From contig NZ_OLMK01000086.1 of the NCBI RefSeq assembly GCF_900290235.1, positions 20,609 to 84,608 of the forward strand: DNA of 64,000 nucleotides, given 5' to 3'. The stretch's first letter is position 1; every line of letters begins with the position of its first letter. This document shows positions 48,639-56,456 of the stretch, piece by piece. Below the pieces are notes generated by a model, which was not told the DNA's origin, did no database searches, and was given only the letters and a program-made list of their open reading frames with translations. The DNA comes from Streptomyces sp. MA5143a (GTDB taxonomy: Bacteria > Actinomycetota > Actinomycetes > Streptomycetales > Streptomycetaceae). A program made the position numbers and the translations under genes.

Positions 48639-51010
48639 CGTCCTTACCCGTGCCGTGCCCGAGGCCCGACTGCCCGGGCGGCGGCCGCATCATGGTGACC
48701 GGCTTCTGCGACACCTGTCACCGACGGCCCCCCGACCAGGCCCGGACGACCCCGGCACGGCCCGCGCCCCGACGCGAACACGGATCCGCGTCCCCGTCCG
48801 GATCCACGTCCACGTCCGTATCCGCATCCGCATCCGCATCCGTATCCGCATCCGGGAAGCGGACCCCGCGGTCCGCCCGGTCGGCCGCGGAGACCCTCGA
48901 CAACGACGGGCTGGTGATCCTCCCCGAGGTCCCCTCCCCCGACCCGTCGGAGGCCGCGGCCACCGTCGCCGCCCCGCCCACCGGCGGCCGGCGCTGCGGC
49001 GTCGACAACTGCGCCGGGACCATCGGCGTCGCCTTCCCCGGCGGCCCCGCCCTGGCTCACGGGTACTGCCCCCAGTGCGGCCGCGCGTACTCCTTCGAAC
49101 CGAAGCTGCGCCCCGGGGACCGGGTCGGCGACCACTACCGGGTGCTCGGCTTCCTCGCGGTGGGCGGCCTCGGCTGGGTCTATCTGGCGGAGGACACCCG
49201 GGTGCCGGACCTCCATGTCGTCCTCAAGGGGCTGATCAACACCGGGGACGCGGTCGCCCGGCGGTCGGCCGTCGAGGAGCGCCGCTCCCTCACCACGCTC
49301 CACCACCGGGACATCGTGCGGATCGTGACGTACGTGCGGCACCAGGAGCCCGACGAGACGGAACCCACCGGGTACATCGTCATGGAGTACGTCGGCGGCC
49401 GCTCGCTCGACTGGATCCGGCGCGCCTCCGACGCGGAACTCGCGGCCCTCTTCGGCGGCTCCTTCGGCATCGGCCATGTGATCACCTACGGCTGCAAGAT
49501 CCTCGGGGCGCTGGAGTACCTGCACCATCAGGGCCTGCTGTACTGCGACATGAAGCCCGAGAACGTCATCCACTACGGGCGCGACATCAAGGTCATCGAC
49601 CTCGGGGCGATCCGGCGGACCGACGACCGGTCCTCCACGCTCGTCTACACCTCGGGCTACGCGCCGCCGAAGAAGGAACGCGACCAGCGGGGCTTCCACC
49701 TCGACACCGACCTCTTCACCGTCGGCCGGACCCTGGAGACCCTGGCCGCGCGCGCCGAGCCCGCCGCGGGGCTCGCCGCCCGCTCCTTCGACGCGCTGAT
49801 CAGACGGGCCACCCACGCGGAGCCGGCGGCCCGCTTCACGTCGGCGGCCGAGATGTCCCGTCAGCTGTGGGAGGTGCTGCGCGAGCACCAGGCGCTCAGC
49901 GGGCACCCGCCGTACCCGGAGCGCTCCACCCGGTTCGAGCCGACGGCGGCGGTGTTCGGCGCGGCCCTCGGCACGGTGCCGGCACTGGACCACTGGACCC
50001 GCCGCTCGGGGCCGGACACGCCGGAGCTGCCCGTCGGGGCACCGGCCCCCGAGGACACCGCGCGGGCGCTGCCGGTGCCGATCCCCGATCCGGGGGATCC
50101 CGCCGCCGTCCTGCTCGGCGGTCTCGTCTCCGGCAGCCCCGAGCGCATCGCGGAACGCGCAGAGCGGGACCCGGCGCTCGGCACCGTCGAGACGGCGTGG
50201 TGGCTGTGCCGCGCCTACCTCGCCGACGGGGACACCGACCGGGCCGCGCGATGGCTCGACCGGGCCCGCGAGCGGAGCGGCGCCTACGACTGGCGGGGCT
50301 TCTGGCACCAGGGGCTGCTGTGGCTGACATGTGGTCAGGTGCAGCGGGCGGAGGCCGAGTTCGCGGCCGCCTACGCCGCGCTGCCCGGGGAGTCGGCGCC
50401 GAAGCTGGCGCTGGGGTTCTGCGCGGAGTACCGCTCGGCCGCCGAGGACCGGACGGAGGCGTACTACGAGGCCGTATGGCGGCGGGACCGGACGCAGGGC
50501 AGCGCGGCCTTCGGGCTCGCCCGGCTCCATCTGCGGCGGGGGGACCGGGCACGGGCGGTCGCGGTGCTGGACGAGGTGCCGACGACGTCACGGCACTACG
50601 ACGCCGCGCGCGTCGCCGCGGTCCGGGTGCTCGTCGGCCGGCTGGCCGGATCGGGGCCGTCGGTGGACGAGTTGGCCGACGCGGACCGGCGGCTGGCGCG
50701 GCTGGCGGGCCCGGCGCAGCAGCTCGTGGGCGGCGCGGCCTGGGACCGGCTGGTCACCGAGGTCCGCGAGCACGCGTTGGTGTGCCGACCGCCCGGCGGG
50801 TGGGGGCCGCGTTTCCCGGCCGGTGAGGTGTTCGGGCCGCTGGACACCCGCGGGGCGTTGAGCAGCCGGCTGTCGGGTTCGCTGAGGAGGCTCGCGGACC
50901 AGGCGGGCAGCGCCGTCGAGCGCGGTGAGCTGCTCGACCGGGCGTACGCGGTGCTCCCGGAGCCGGTCCGCCTGCGGGAGCTGCTGCGGGGCCGGCGACG
51001 GACGGCGTGA
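48635..51010 (+). CDS. pknG: PknG-type serine/threonine protein kinase with zinc-binding N-terminus and TPR tail
   Basis: A 791-residue soluble kinase. The N-terminus has cysteine pairs in CPRPDCPGG and CDTC; a second set, CGVDNC and CPQCG, lies just before the kinase as in PknG rubredoxin-like regions. The kinase domain (about residues 165-420) has a glycine loop LAVGGLGWVYLA, the lysine in VVLKGL, CDMKPEN in place of HRD, and DLG in place of DFG, as in PknG. The C-terminal 370 residues are TPR-like helices. Mycobacterial PknG acts with GlnX and GlnH to tune amino-acid metabolism. A serine-rich linker is encoded by hexanucleotide repeats. Its start overlaps the protease stop by four bases. 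Confidence 0.92.
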   Translation: MTSLPVPCPRPDCPGGGRIMVTGFCDTCHRRPPDQARTTPARPAPRREHGSASPSGSTSTSVSASASASVSASGKRTPRSARSAAETLDNDGLVILPEVPSPDPSEAAATVAAPPTGGRRCGVDNCAGTIGVAFPGGPALAHGYCPQCGRAYSFEPKLRPGDRVGDHYRVLGFLAVGGLGWVYLAEDTRVPDLHVVLKGLINTGDAVARRSAVEERRSLTTLHHRDIVRIVTYVRHQEPDETEPTGYIVMEYVGGRSLDWIRRASDAELAALFGGSFGIGHVITYGCKILGALEYLHHQGLLYCDMKPENVIHYGRDIKVIDLGAIRRTDDRSSTLVYTSGYAPPKKERDQRGFHLDTDLFTVGRTLETLAARAEPAAGLAARSFDALIRRATHAEPAARFTSAAEMSRQLWEVLREHQALSGHPPYPERSTRFEPTAAVFGAALGTVPALDHWTRRSGPDTPELPVGAPAPEDTARALPVPIPDPGDPAAVLLGGLVSGSPERIAERAERDPALGTVETAWWLCRAYLADGDTDRAARWLDRARERSGAYDWRGFWHQGLLWLTCGQVQRAEAEFAAAYAALPGESAPKLALGFCAEYRSAAEDRTEAYYEAVWRRDRTQGSAAFGLARLHLRRGDRARAVAVLDEVPTTSRHYDAARVAAVRVLVGRLAGSGPSVDELADADRRLARLAGPAQQLVGGAAWDRLVTEVREHALVCRPPGGWGPRFPAGEVFGPLDTRGALSSRLSGSLRRLADQAGSAVERGELLDRAYAVLPEPVRLRELLRGRRRTA
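48804..48855 (+). repeat. Hexanucleotide repeat tract inside the PknG-type gene
   Basis: Six consecutive ATCCGY-type units run from 48820 to 48855, preceded by a CACGTC doublet. They encode an alternating Ser-Ala/Val/Thr linker between the N-terminal cysteine motif and the zinc-binding and kinase region. The unit length keeps the frame, so slippage would change only linker length. Confidence 0.85.
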
Positions 51011-51118
51011 AGGTGCGGGGCCCGCGGCCGGGACGTCGGCGGGCCGTGAACGGGCCGGGCGGGCCGAGGCCCGCGGACGAGGGCGAGGAGCACGGACACC
51101 GTGGACACAGGGGCATGC

Positions 51119-52636
51119 GTGAACGAGCACGCGAGGAACGAGGGAACGGGGAACGAGGAAACGGGGAACGAGGGAACGGCGGGCGGCGGGGCCGCGGGGA
51201 CCACGTCGGTGGGCCTCGACCTCAGCCAGTGGAAGTACCTGTCGCGCGAGGCGCGGGAACCGCAGATGCACGCGATCCTGACCGTCGAGGCCGACGGGAC
51301 GCAGGGCGGCGGGACGCAGGGAGCCGGCGTCGGCCCGATGCTGGCGCAGGTGCTGGCCGTGGACTGCTCCAGTTCGATGGCGTATCCGCAGGAGAAGCTG
51401 CGCGCGGCCCATCAGGCGGCCGTGGCGGCGCTGCGGCTGTTGCCGGACGGCACACCCTTCGCGGTGGTCAGGGGCACCCAGTCGGCGGACCTGGTCTACC
51501 CGACGACGGCGACCATGGCGCGGGCCGACGCCCGCCACCGCGCGCGGGCGGAACGGGCCGTGCTGAACCTGGTGGCCGGTGGCGGCACCTGCATCGGCAG
51601 TTGGCTGGACCTGTCCCGCAGGCTGCTGATCGACGCGGACGCCCCCATCGGCCATGTCCTGTTGCTCACCGACGGCAAGAACCAGCACGACGAGCTGATG
51701 CCGCTGTCGGAGGTCCTGGACGCGTGCGCGGGACGGTTCGTGTGCGACGCCTGGGGCATCGGCGACGGCTGGGACGGCCGGGAACTGCTGCGGATCACCA
51801 GCCGGCTGCACGGCACGGCGTCGTCGGTGCGGGAGGAGGCGTCCCTGCCCGAGGAGTACGCGCGGCTGACGCGCCGTCTGCTCGCGAAGAGCATCCCGGA
51901 ACTGGTGATCGCGGTGACCCCCACGGCCGGGGCCCGGGTGCGCTCCCTCAAGCAAGTGTTTCCGACCGAGGTGGAGCTGGACCCGGTGGGCACGGACGGC
52001 GACGGGACCCTGCGGTTCGTCACGCGCGCGTGGGGCGACGAGACCCGCCGGTACCAGCTGTGCCTGTCCGCGGACCCCACCGGCATGCCCTCGGGCGAGG
52101 ATCTTCAGCTCGCGGTCGTCGCCCTCGACGTGCCCGGCGGCCGGGGCGTGGAGGTGACGCCGCCCCTGCCGTGCGTGGTGCACTGGACCGACGACGTGGC
52201 GCTGTCCGGGCAAAGTGACATCCAGGTCGAGCACTTCGAGCGCCATCAGCGGCTCGGCGAGGCCGTCGCCGCGGCGACGGACGCCCACCGCGGCAGGCGG
52301 CGCGACGCAGCGGAGCACCATCTGGGCCGGGCCGTGCAACTGGCCCACGCCATCGGCGCCGAGCAGGCCCTGGACCGGCTGGAGCGCCTGGTGGAGGTCC
52401 TCGACGCCGAGGCGGGCCGGGTCCGGCTCCGTCCCGGTGTGGCGGCCGTGGACTTCGAGCATCTGATCACCGCGAGCAGCCACAGCACGTACGGGCCCGA
52501 CGCGGGCTCCACCGACGACATGTTCCTCGGCGACCCGGTCGCGGCCACCGTGCGATGCCCCTCGTGCCGGGAGCGGACGCCGGCGACGGCGCGCTTCTGC
52601 CCCCTGTGCGGTCACGACCTGCGGGAGCGGGCGTGA
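51119..52636 (+). CDS. von Willebrand factor A domain protein with C-terminal zinc ribbon
   Basis: About 505 residues. A VWA domain (about residues 70-245) carries the metal-ion-dependent adhesion motif DCSSS, with further ligands in GGGTCIG and LLTDGKN. A beta-rich and helical middle follows. The last 30 residues hold two cysteine pairs, CPSC and CPLCGH, a zinc ribbon. It is intracellular, with no signal peptide. Proteins of this kind often scaffold kinase or ATPase complexes. GTG 51119 has AGGGG at 5 bases; GTG 51101 is an alternative, adding six residues. The N-terminal 30 residues are low complexity, encoded by 15-bp repeats. The stop overlaps the next start (GTGA). Confidence 0.88.
   Translation: MNEHARNEGTGNEETGNEGTAGGGAAGTTSVGLDLSQWKYLSREAREPQMHAILTVEADGTQGGGTQGAGVGPMLAQVLAVDCSSSMAYPQEKLRAAHQAAVAALRLLPDGTPFAVVRGTQSADLVYPTTATMARADARHRARAERAVLNLVAGGGTCIGSWLDLSRRLLIDADAPIGHVLLLTDGKNQHDELMPLSEVLDACAGRFVCDAWGIGDGWDGRELLRITSRLHGTASSVREEASLPEEYARLTRRLLAKSIPELVIAVTPTAGARVRSLKQVFPTEVELDPVGTDGDGTLRFVTRAWGDETRRYQLCLSADPTGMPSGEDLQLAVVALDVPGGRGVEVTPPLPCVVHWTDDVALSGQSDIQVEHFERHQRLGEAVAAATDAHRGRRRDAAEHHLGRAVQLAHAIGAEQALDRLERLVEVLDAEAGRVRLRPGVAAVDFEHLITASSHSTYGPDAGSTDDMFLGDPVAATVRCPSCRERTPATARFCPLCGHDLRERA
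51137..51181 (+). repeat. Three 15-bp tandem repeats at the start of the VWA gene
   Basis: Units begin at 51137, 51152 and 51167 and encode NEGTG, NEETG and NEGTA. The run is AG-rich, purine-only over long stretches, and sits close to the ribosome binding site. Confidence 0.8.
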
Positions 52637-53538
52637 ACTCCACCGGGCGTGATCTGGTGCGCAGACTCCGGGTGCTGCTCTTGCTCTCGGTGGTCTCCAC
52701 CCTGGTGCTGTTCGCCGCCTACCGGGGCGTGCACGACGACACCGTGCCACTGGCGTCGTCGAGCGCGCCGGGCATCCTGGCCGTCGACACCGCGAGGAAC
52801 GCCGTGCAGCGGGCGCACGCGGCCGTCGACGGGAGCGGGCCGGCGCCGGACGCGACGGGCGACTTCCACACCCAGATATCGGTGGCCCACCAGAGCATCG
52901 CCGTCGCGGCGTCGGAGAACGTCGCCGGCCCGGCGGACCGTCACACCCTGAAGACGATCACGGGGCTGATCACGGTGTACTCGGCGTGGGTGGAGCAGGC
53001 GGGGCGGGAGGAGGACGCGTCGCTGCGCGCGGCGTTCCTGCACTACGCGGAGCGGGGCCGGGACGACATCGTCGAGCGCCTCGACGAACTGCGGGACCGG
53101 CGGCTGGCGGTCGCCCGTGAGCAGGCGTCGTTCCCGTGGCCGCTGTGGCTGGGCTGGGGCACCGTGGCGGTGCTGGGCCTCGCGCTGTGCGGGGCGCTGG
53201 TGGAGGCGCAGTGGTTCGCGCGGCGCCGCTTCCGTACCGCCGTGCAGCCGTGGCTGCTCGCCGCCACGGTGCTGTGGGCGGGCTGGGTGGTGCTCCTCGG
53301 CTGGTTCACGGTGCGGGCGCGGCGGGCGATGGGTGACTCGCTCGCCGAGCTGCGCGGAGCCCGGTCGGCGGACGAGATCCCCGAGGCCGGGGCGAACGTG
53401 GAGCGGTACATGGCGGACGCCGGCTTCTGGGCGTCGCTGTCCGGCTGGGTGCTCGTCGGAGGGGTCGTGCTGATGGTGTTGACGGTGTCGGGGCTGGGGC
53501 CGCGTATCTCCGAGTACCGGTTCAGGGGTCCGCGGTGA
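52633..53538 (+). CDS. Four-helix membrane protein, GlnX-like in layout
   Basis: A 301-residue membrane protein. One helix lies near residues 10-28. A loop of about 140 residues, predicted extracytoplasmic and helical, follows. Three further helices lie at about 170-195, 208-228 and 265-290. The layout and its place between a PknG-type kinase and a solute-binding protein recall GlnX, which links the GlnH sensor to PknG in mycobacteria and corynebacteria. I cannot show sequence homology. The GTG start overlaps the VWA stop and its own stop overlaps the next gene (GTGA both times). Confidence 0.7.
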   Translation: MNSTGRDLVRRLRVLLLLSVVSTLVLFAAYRGVHDDTVPLASSSAPGILAVDTARNAVQRAHAAVDGSGPAPDATGDFHTQISVAHQSIAVAASENVAGPADRHTLKTITGLITVYSAWVEQAGREEDASLRAAFLHYAERGRDDIVERLDELRDRRLAVAREQASFPWPLWLGWGTVAVLGLALCGALVEAQWFARRRFRTAVQPWLLAATVLWAGWVVLLGWFTVRARRAMGDSLAELRGARSADEIPEAGANVERYMADAGFWASLSGWVLVGGVVLMVLTVSGLGPRISEYRFRGPR

Positions 53539-54752
53539 GCCGCCCGCGGACCCGGACGGTCGTCGCCGTCGGGGTGTGTCTGGTGCTGCTCGCCGCGGTG
53601 GTCGTGGCGGTGCGTCTGACGGGGGGCTGGACGGGGTCGGTCACGGTGCTCGCCAACTGGAGCGGCGCCGAGCGGGAGCAGTTCGAGCGGGCGGTGCGGC
53701 CGTTCGAGGAGGAGCACCGCATCGACGTCGTGTACCAGGGCAGTTCCGCCCTGAGCCAGGTGCTGGCCGCTGATCTGGCGGCCGGTACCCAACCCGACGT
53801 GGCGCTGCTGCCGGGTCCGGGCGAGCTGACGGCGTACGCGGCCGAGGGCCGACTGGAGCCGCTGGACGGGCTGTTCGAGGCGGGTGACTACGGCGGGGTC
53901 TGGGTGCCGAAGGTGGCGGGAGGGGACGGCCGGGAGCGCACGTACTGGCTGCCGGTGAAGACCGGTCTGAAGAGCATGGTGTGGCACGGGGGCGATCTGT
54001 CGGGGGCCGGGATCGGGCGGGCCGCCGGTGAGCCCGGCCGCTGGTGCGTGGGCATGGAGTCCGGGGCCACCTCGGGCTGGCCGGGCACCGACTGGGTGGA
54101 GGACATCCTGCTCCAGCAGGCCGGCCCGGAGGTGTACGCGCGGTGGGCGAACGGCCGCCTCCCGTGGACGGACCCCCGGGTGCGGAAGGCATGGCGGACG
54201 TGGGGCGACATGGTGGGCGCGGGCGACCGGTCCCGGGTCGACCGCCTGCTCCAGGACAACTTCGCCCGGGACTGCCCCCGACGGAACCTGGAGCATCTGG
54301 GGTCGTTCCGCGCCGGCCACTGGAAGCCGTCGGCGGGTGACTTCGTGCACTCCGCCGAGGTGATCCCGGGCGCGCGCGAGGGCGCCGACCACTGGGAGGT
54401 CTCCGGGGACCTCGCGGCCCTGCTCAACGCGACGGACGAGGCGAAGAAGCTGATCCGGTTCCTGGCCGACCCCGGCACCCGGCTGCCGGACTTCACCGCC
54501 CACCGCAGGGCCCCTGCACCGGACGGTCCCGAGGACGCGCCGAGGCGGCGGATCGGTTCGATCCTGCGGGGCGCGGAGCGGCGGCTGTGCTGGGACGCCT
54601 CGGACACCATGCCCCCGGCCCTGCGCGACGCGTTCCACCAGGCGGTGCTACGTTTCCTGGTCGCTCCCCGTGAACTGGACGCTTTGCTAGGAGAGTTGGA
54701 GACCCTGAGCGATGACCGCCGCCCCACCCTGCCGGTGTGCGGCGGCGGTTGA
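53535..54752 (+). CDS. Membrane-anchored extracellular solute-binding protein (family 1 type)
   Basis: A 405-residue protein. A single N-terminal hydrophobic segment (VVAVGVCLVLLAAVVVAV) has no lipobox cysteine, so it is probably an uncleaved anchor. The exported part resembles ABC solute-binding family 1: VTVLANWSGAEREQFERAV, a FEEEHRIDVVYQGSS segment and TQPDVALLPGPGEL. No transporter genes are nearby. As last gene of the kinase operon it more likely acts as the sensor of an extracellular ligand, passed through the four-helix protein. The ligand cannot be told; the fold suggests a sugar or similar compound. A stem-loop follows at once. Confidence 0.82.
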   Translation: MSRPRTRTVVAVGVCLVLLAAVVVAVRLTGGWTGSVTVLANWSGAEREQFERAVRPFEEEHRIDVVYQGSSALSQVLAADLAAGTQPDVALLPGPGELTAYAAEGRLEPLDGLFEAGDYGGVWVPKVAGGDGRERTYWLPVKTGLKSMVWHGGDLSGAGIGRAAGEPGRWCVGMESGATSGWPGTDWVEDILLQQAGPEVYARWANGRLPWTDPRVRKAWRTWGDMVGAGDRSRVDRLLQDNFARDCPRRNLEHLGSFRAGHWKPSAGDFVHSAEVIPGAREGADHWEVSGDLAALLNATDEAKKLIRFLADPGTRLPDFTAHRRAPAPDGPEDAPRRRIGSILRGAERRLCWDASDTMPPALRDAFHQAVLRFLVAPRELDALLGELETLSDDRRPTLPVCGGG

Positions 54753-54753
54753 C

Positions 54754-54779
54754 GAGCCGGCCGACAAAGGCCCCGGCTC
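54754..54779 (+). terminator. Stem-loop right after the solute-binding protein gene
   Basis: GAGCCGG (54754-54760) pairs with CCGGCTC (54773-54779), and an inner CC/GG pair extends the stem past a two-base bulge. It begins two bases after the stop codon and closes the operon. Confidence 0.65.
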
Positions 54780-54887
54780 ACACGGGCGACCCCGCTCAAC
54801 AGCCCCTCCCGACCCTGCGACAGCCCCTTCCGGTCCGGCTCGGCGGCCCCGGTCGGTGCTGTACCACCGGGTGTCGCTCTCCGGTGC

Positions 54888-56138
54888 TCAACCGCTCGCA
54901 TGCACGGGCTCCATGGGCTCCACGGGCTCGGCCACGGCCGCCGCTTCCACGGCCGGGGCCGCCGGACGGGATGCGACGCGTCGGGTGACGCGGTCGGTGA
55001 CACGGCGGGCGAGGGGTTCGGTCCAGCGGGCGGCGAGCGGACCGAGGACGACGAGGATCAGGACGTAGGCGGTGGCGAGCGGACCGATCCGGGGTTCCAC
55101 GCCGACGGCGAGTCCGGCGATGACGATGGAGAACTCGCCGCGGGCGACCAGGGTCCCACCCGCCCGCCAGCGGCCCTTCGCGGTGATGCCGGCGCGGCGG
55201 GCCGCCCAGTGGCCCGTGGCGATCTTGGTGAGGGCGGTGACGGCGGCCAGCGCGAGGGCCGGGACGAGCACCGGCGGGATGTCGGCGGGGTCGGTGTGCA
55301 GGCCGAAGAAGACGAAGAACACCGCGGCGAACAGGTCCCGCAGCGGGGTGAGGATGTTGCCGGCGCCTTCGGCGACCTCACCGGACAGGGCGATCCCCAC
55401 GAGGAACGCGCCCACGGCGGCCGAGACCTGGAGGTGCTGGGCGACCCCGGCGACGACGAGGGTGAGGCCGAGGACGACCAGGAGGAGCAGTTCGGCGTTG
55501 TCGGAGGAGACGGCACGGCTGATCAGCCGGCCGTGCCGCAGGGCCATGTAGAGGACGGCGCCCACGGTGCCCAGGGCGATCAGCAGGGTGACGGCACCGC
55601 CCGCGAGGCTCACCCCGGCGAGCAGGGCGGTGAGGATCGGCAGGTAGACGGCCATCGAGAGGTCCTCGAGGACCAGGATGCCGAGCACCACGGGTGTCTC
55701 GCGGTTGCCGAGCCTGCCCAGGTCGCCGAGGACCTTGGCGATGACGCCGGAGGAGGAGATCCAGGTGACCCCGGCGAGGGCGACGGCGGCGACCGGCCCC
55801 CAGCCGAGGAGCAGGGCCAGTCCGGCGCCGGGGGCCGCGTTGAGTACGAAGTCGACGGCGCCGGAGGGGTATTGGGTCTTGAGGTTGGTGACGAGTTCGG
55901 TGGCGCTGTACTCCAGGCCGAGCAGGAGCAGCAGCAGGATGACGCCTATCTCGGCGCCGGTGGCGACGAACCCCTCACTGGCCCGCAGGGGAACGATGCC
56001 GCCCTGACCGAAGGCGAGCCCGGCGAGCAGATAGAGGGGTATGGGTGAGAAGCCCACCCTTCCGGCGAGGCGTCCCAGCAGGCCGAGGGCGAGGATGATC
56101 GCCCCGAGTTCGATGAGCATGGCGGTGGTGTGATGCAC
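54888..56138 (-). CDS. CPA2-type cation/proton antiporter (KefB-like)
   Basis: A 416-residue protein with about 12 hydrophobic segments and the CPA2 family pattern. VILLLLLLGLEYSATEL lies in the fifth-helix region, a GVTWISSSGVIAKVL crossover follows, and the ion-site acidic residues are in ETPVVLGILVLEDLSMAV. It exchanges K+ or Na+ for protons across the membrane. Related actinobacterial genes are often followed by a TrkA-C regulatory gene; none is seen here. The soluble tail after the last helix is short and alanine/proline-rich, with no TrkA-N domain. The GTG at 56138 follows GGAGG at 10 bases. Confidence 0.92.
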   Translation of the reverse strand: MHHTTAMLIELGAIILALGLLGRLAGRVGFSPIPLYLLAGLAFGQGGIVPLRASEGFVATGAEIGVILLLLLLGLEYSATELVTNLKTQYPSGAVDFVLNAAPGAGLALLLGWGPVAAVALAGVTWISSSGVIAKVLGDLGRLGNRETPVVLGILVLEDLSMAVYLPILTALLAGVSLAGGAVTLLIALGTVGAVLYMALRHGRLISRAVSSDNAELLLLVVLGLTLVVAGVAQHLQVSAAVGAFLVGIALSGEVAEGAGNILTPLRDLFAAVFFVFFGLHTDPADIPPVLVPALALAAVTALTKIATGHWAARRAGITAKGRWRAGGTLVARGEFSIVIAGLAVGVEPRIGPLATAYVLILVVLGPLAARWTEPLARRVTDRVTRRVASRPAAPAVEAAAVAEPVEPMEPVHASG

Positions 56139-56360
56139 GGGCGTCTGTCCTCCGTCGACGAGGGCGGGCGGCGTCTGTGCCTGGTGTCGGTTAGGCGGGT
56201 ACGGCGGGCGGGCGTCCGGTCAGCCCGTCACTCGCCGGTATCGGGGACACTGTCGCGAGCGGCGATCACGGCACGCACGCGGATGACTCGTCCCATGCCC
56301 TCGCCCCCCATCACGTCGGCCCTGGATCACCGACCACTTCCCCCACGCCTGAGCGAACAC

Positions 56361-56405
56361 ATGCTCAATGGAGCATAAGTATTCGGTAAGGATGCTAGCG
56401 CATCC
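56361..56405. promoter_or_regulatory. Two perfect palindromes in an AT-rich patch upstream of the antiporter
   Basis: ATGCTC-AATG-GAGCAT (56361-56376) and GGATGC-TAGC-GCATCC (56390-56405) lie in a strikingly AT-rich segment of the 318-bp gap between the antiporter and the pyruvyl transferase genes. They look like operators for dimeric repressors. The rest of the gap holds only a 22-codon frame (minus strand near 56295) that I do not trust. Confidence 0.45.
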
Positions 56406-56456
56406 CCGCATGGAAAAGCCCGAAAACCACACACAAGGTGGCCGTTGGCCGCTGGA

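Noticed and set aside
56230..56300. A 22-codon frame on the minus strand (MGRVIRVRAVIAARD...) with a G-rich run upstream
   Set aside because: Too short, no recognisable similarity, and the G-rich run is common by chance in this DNA.
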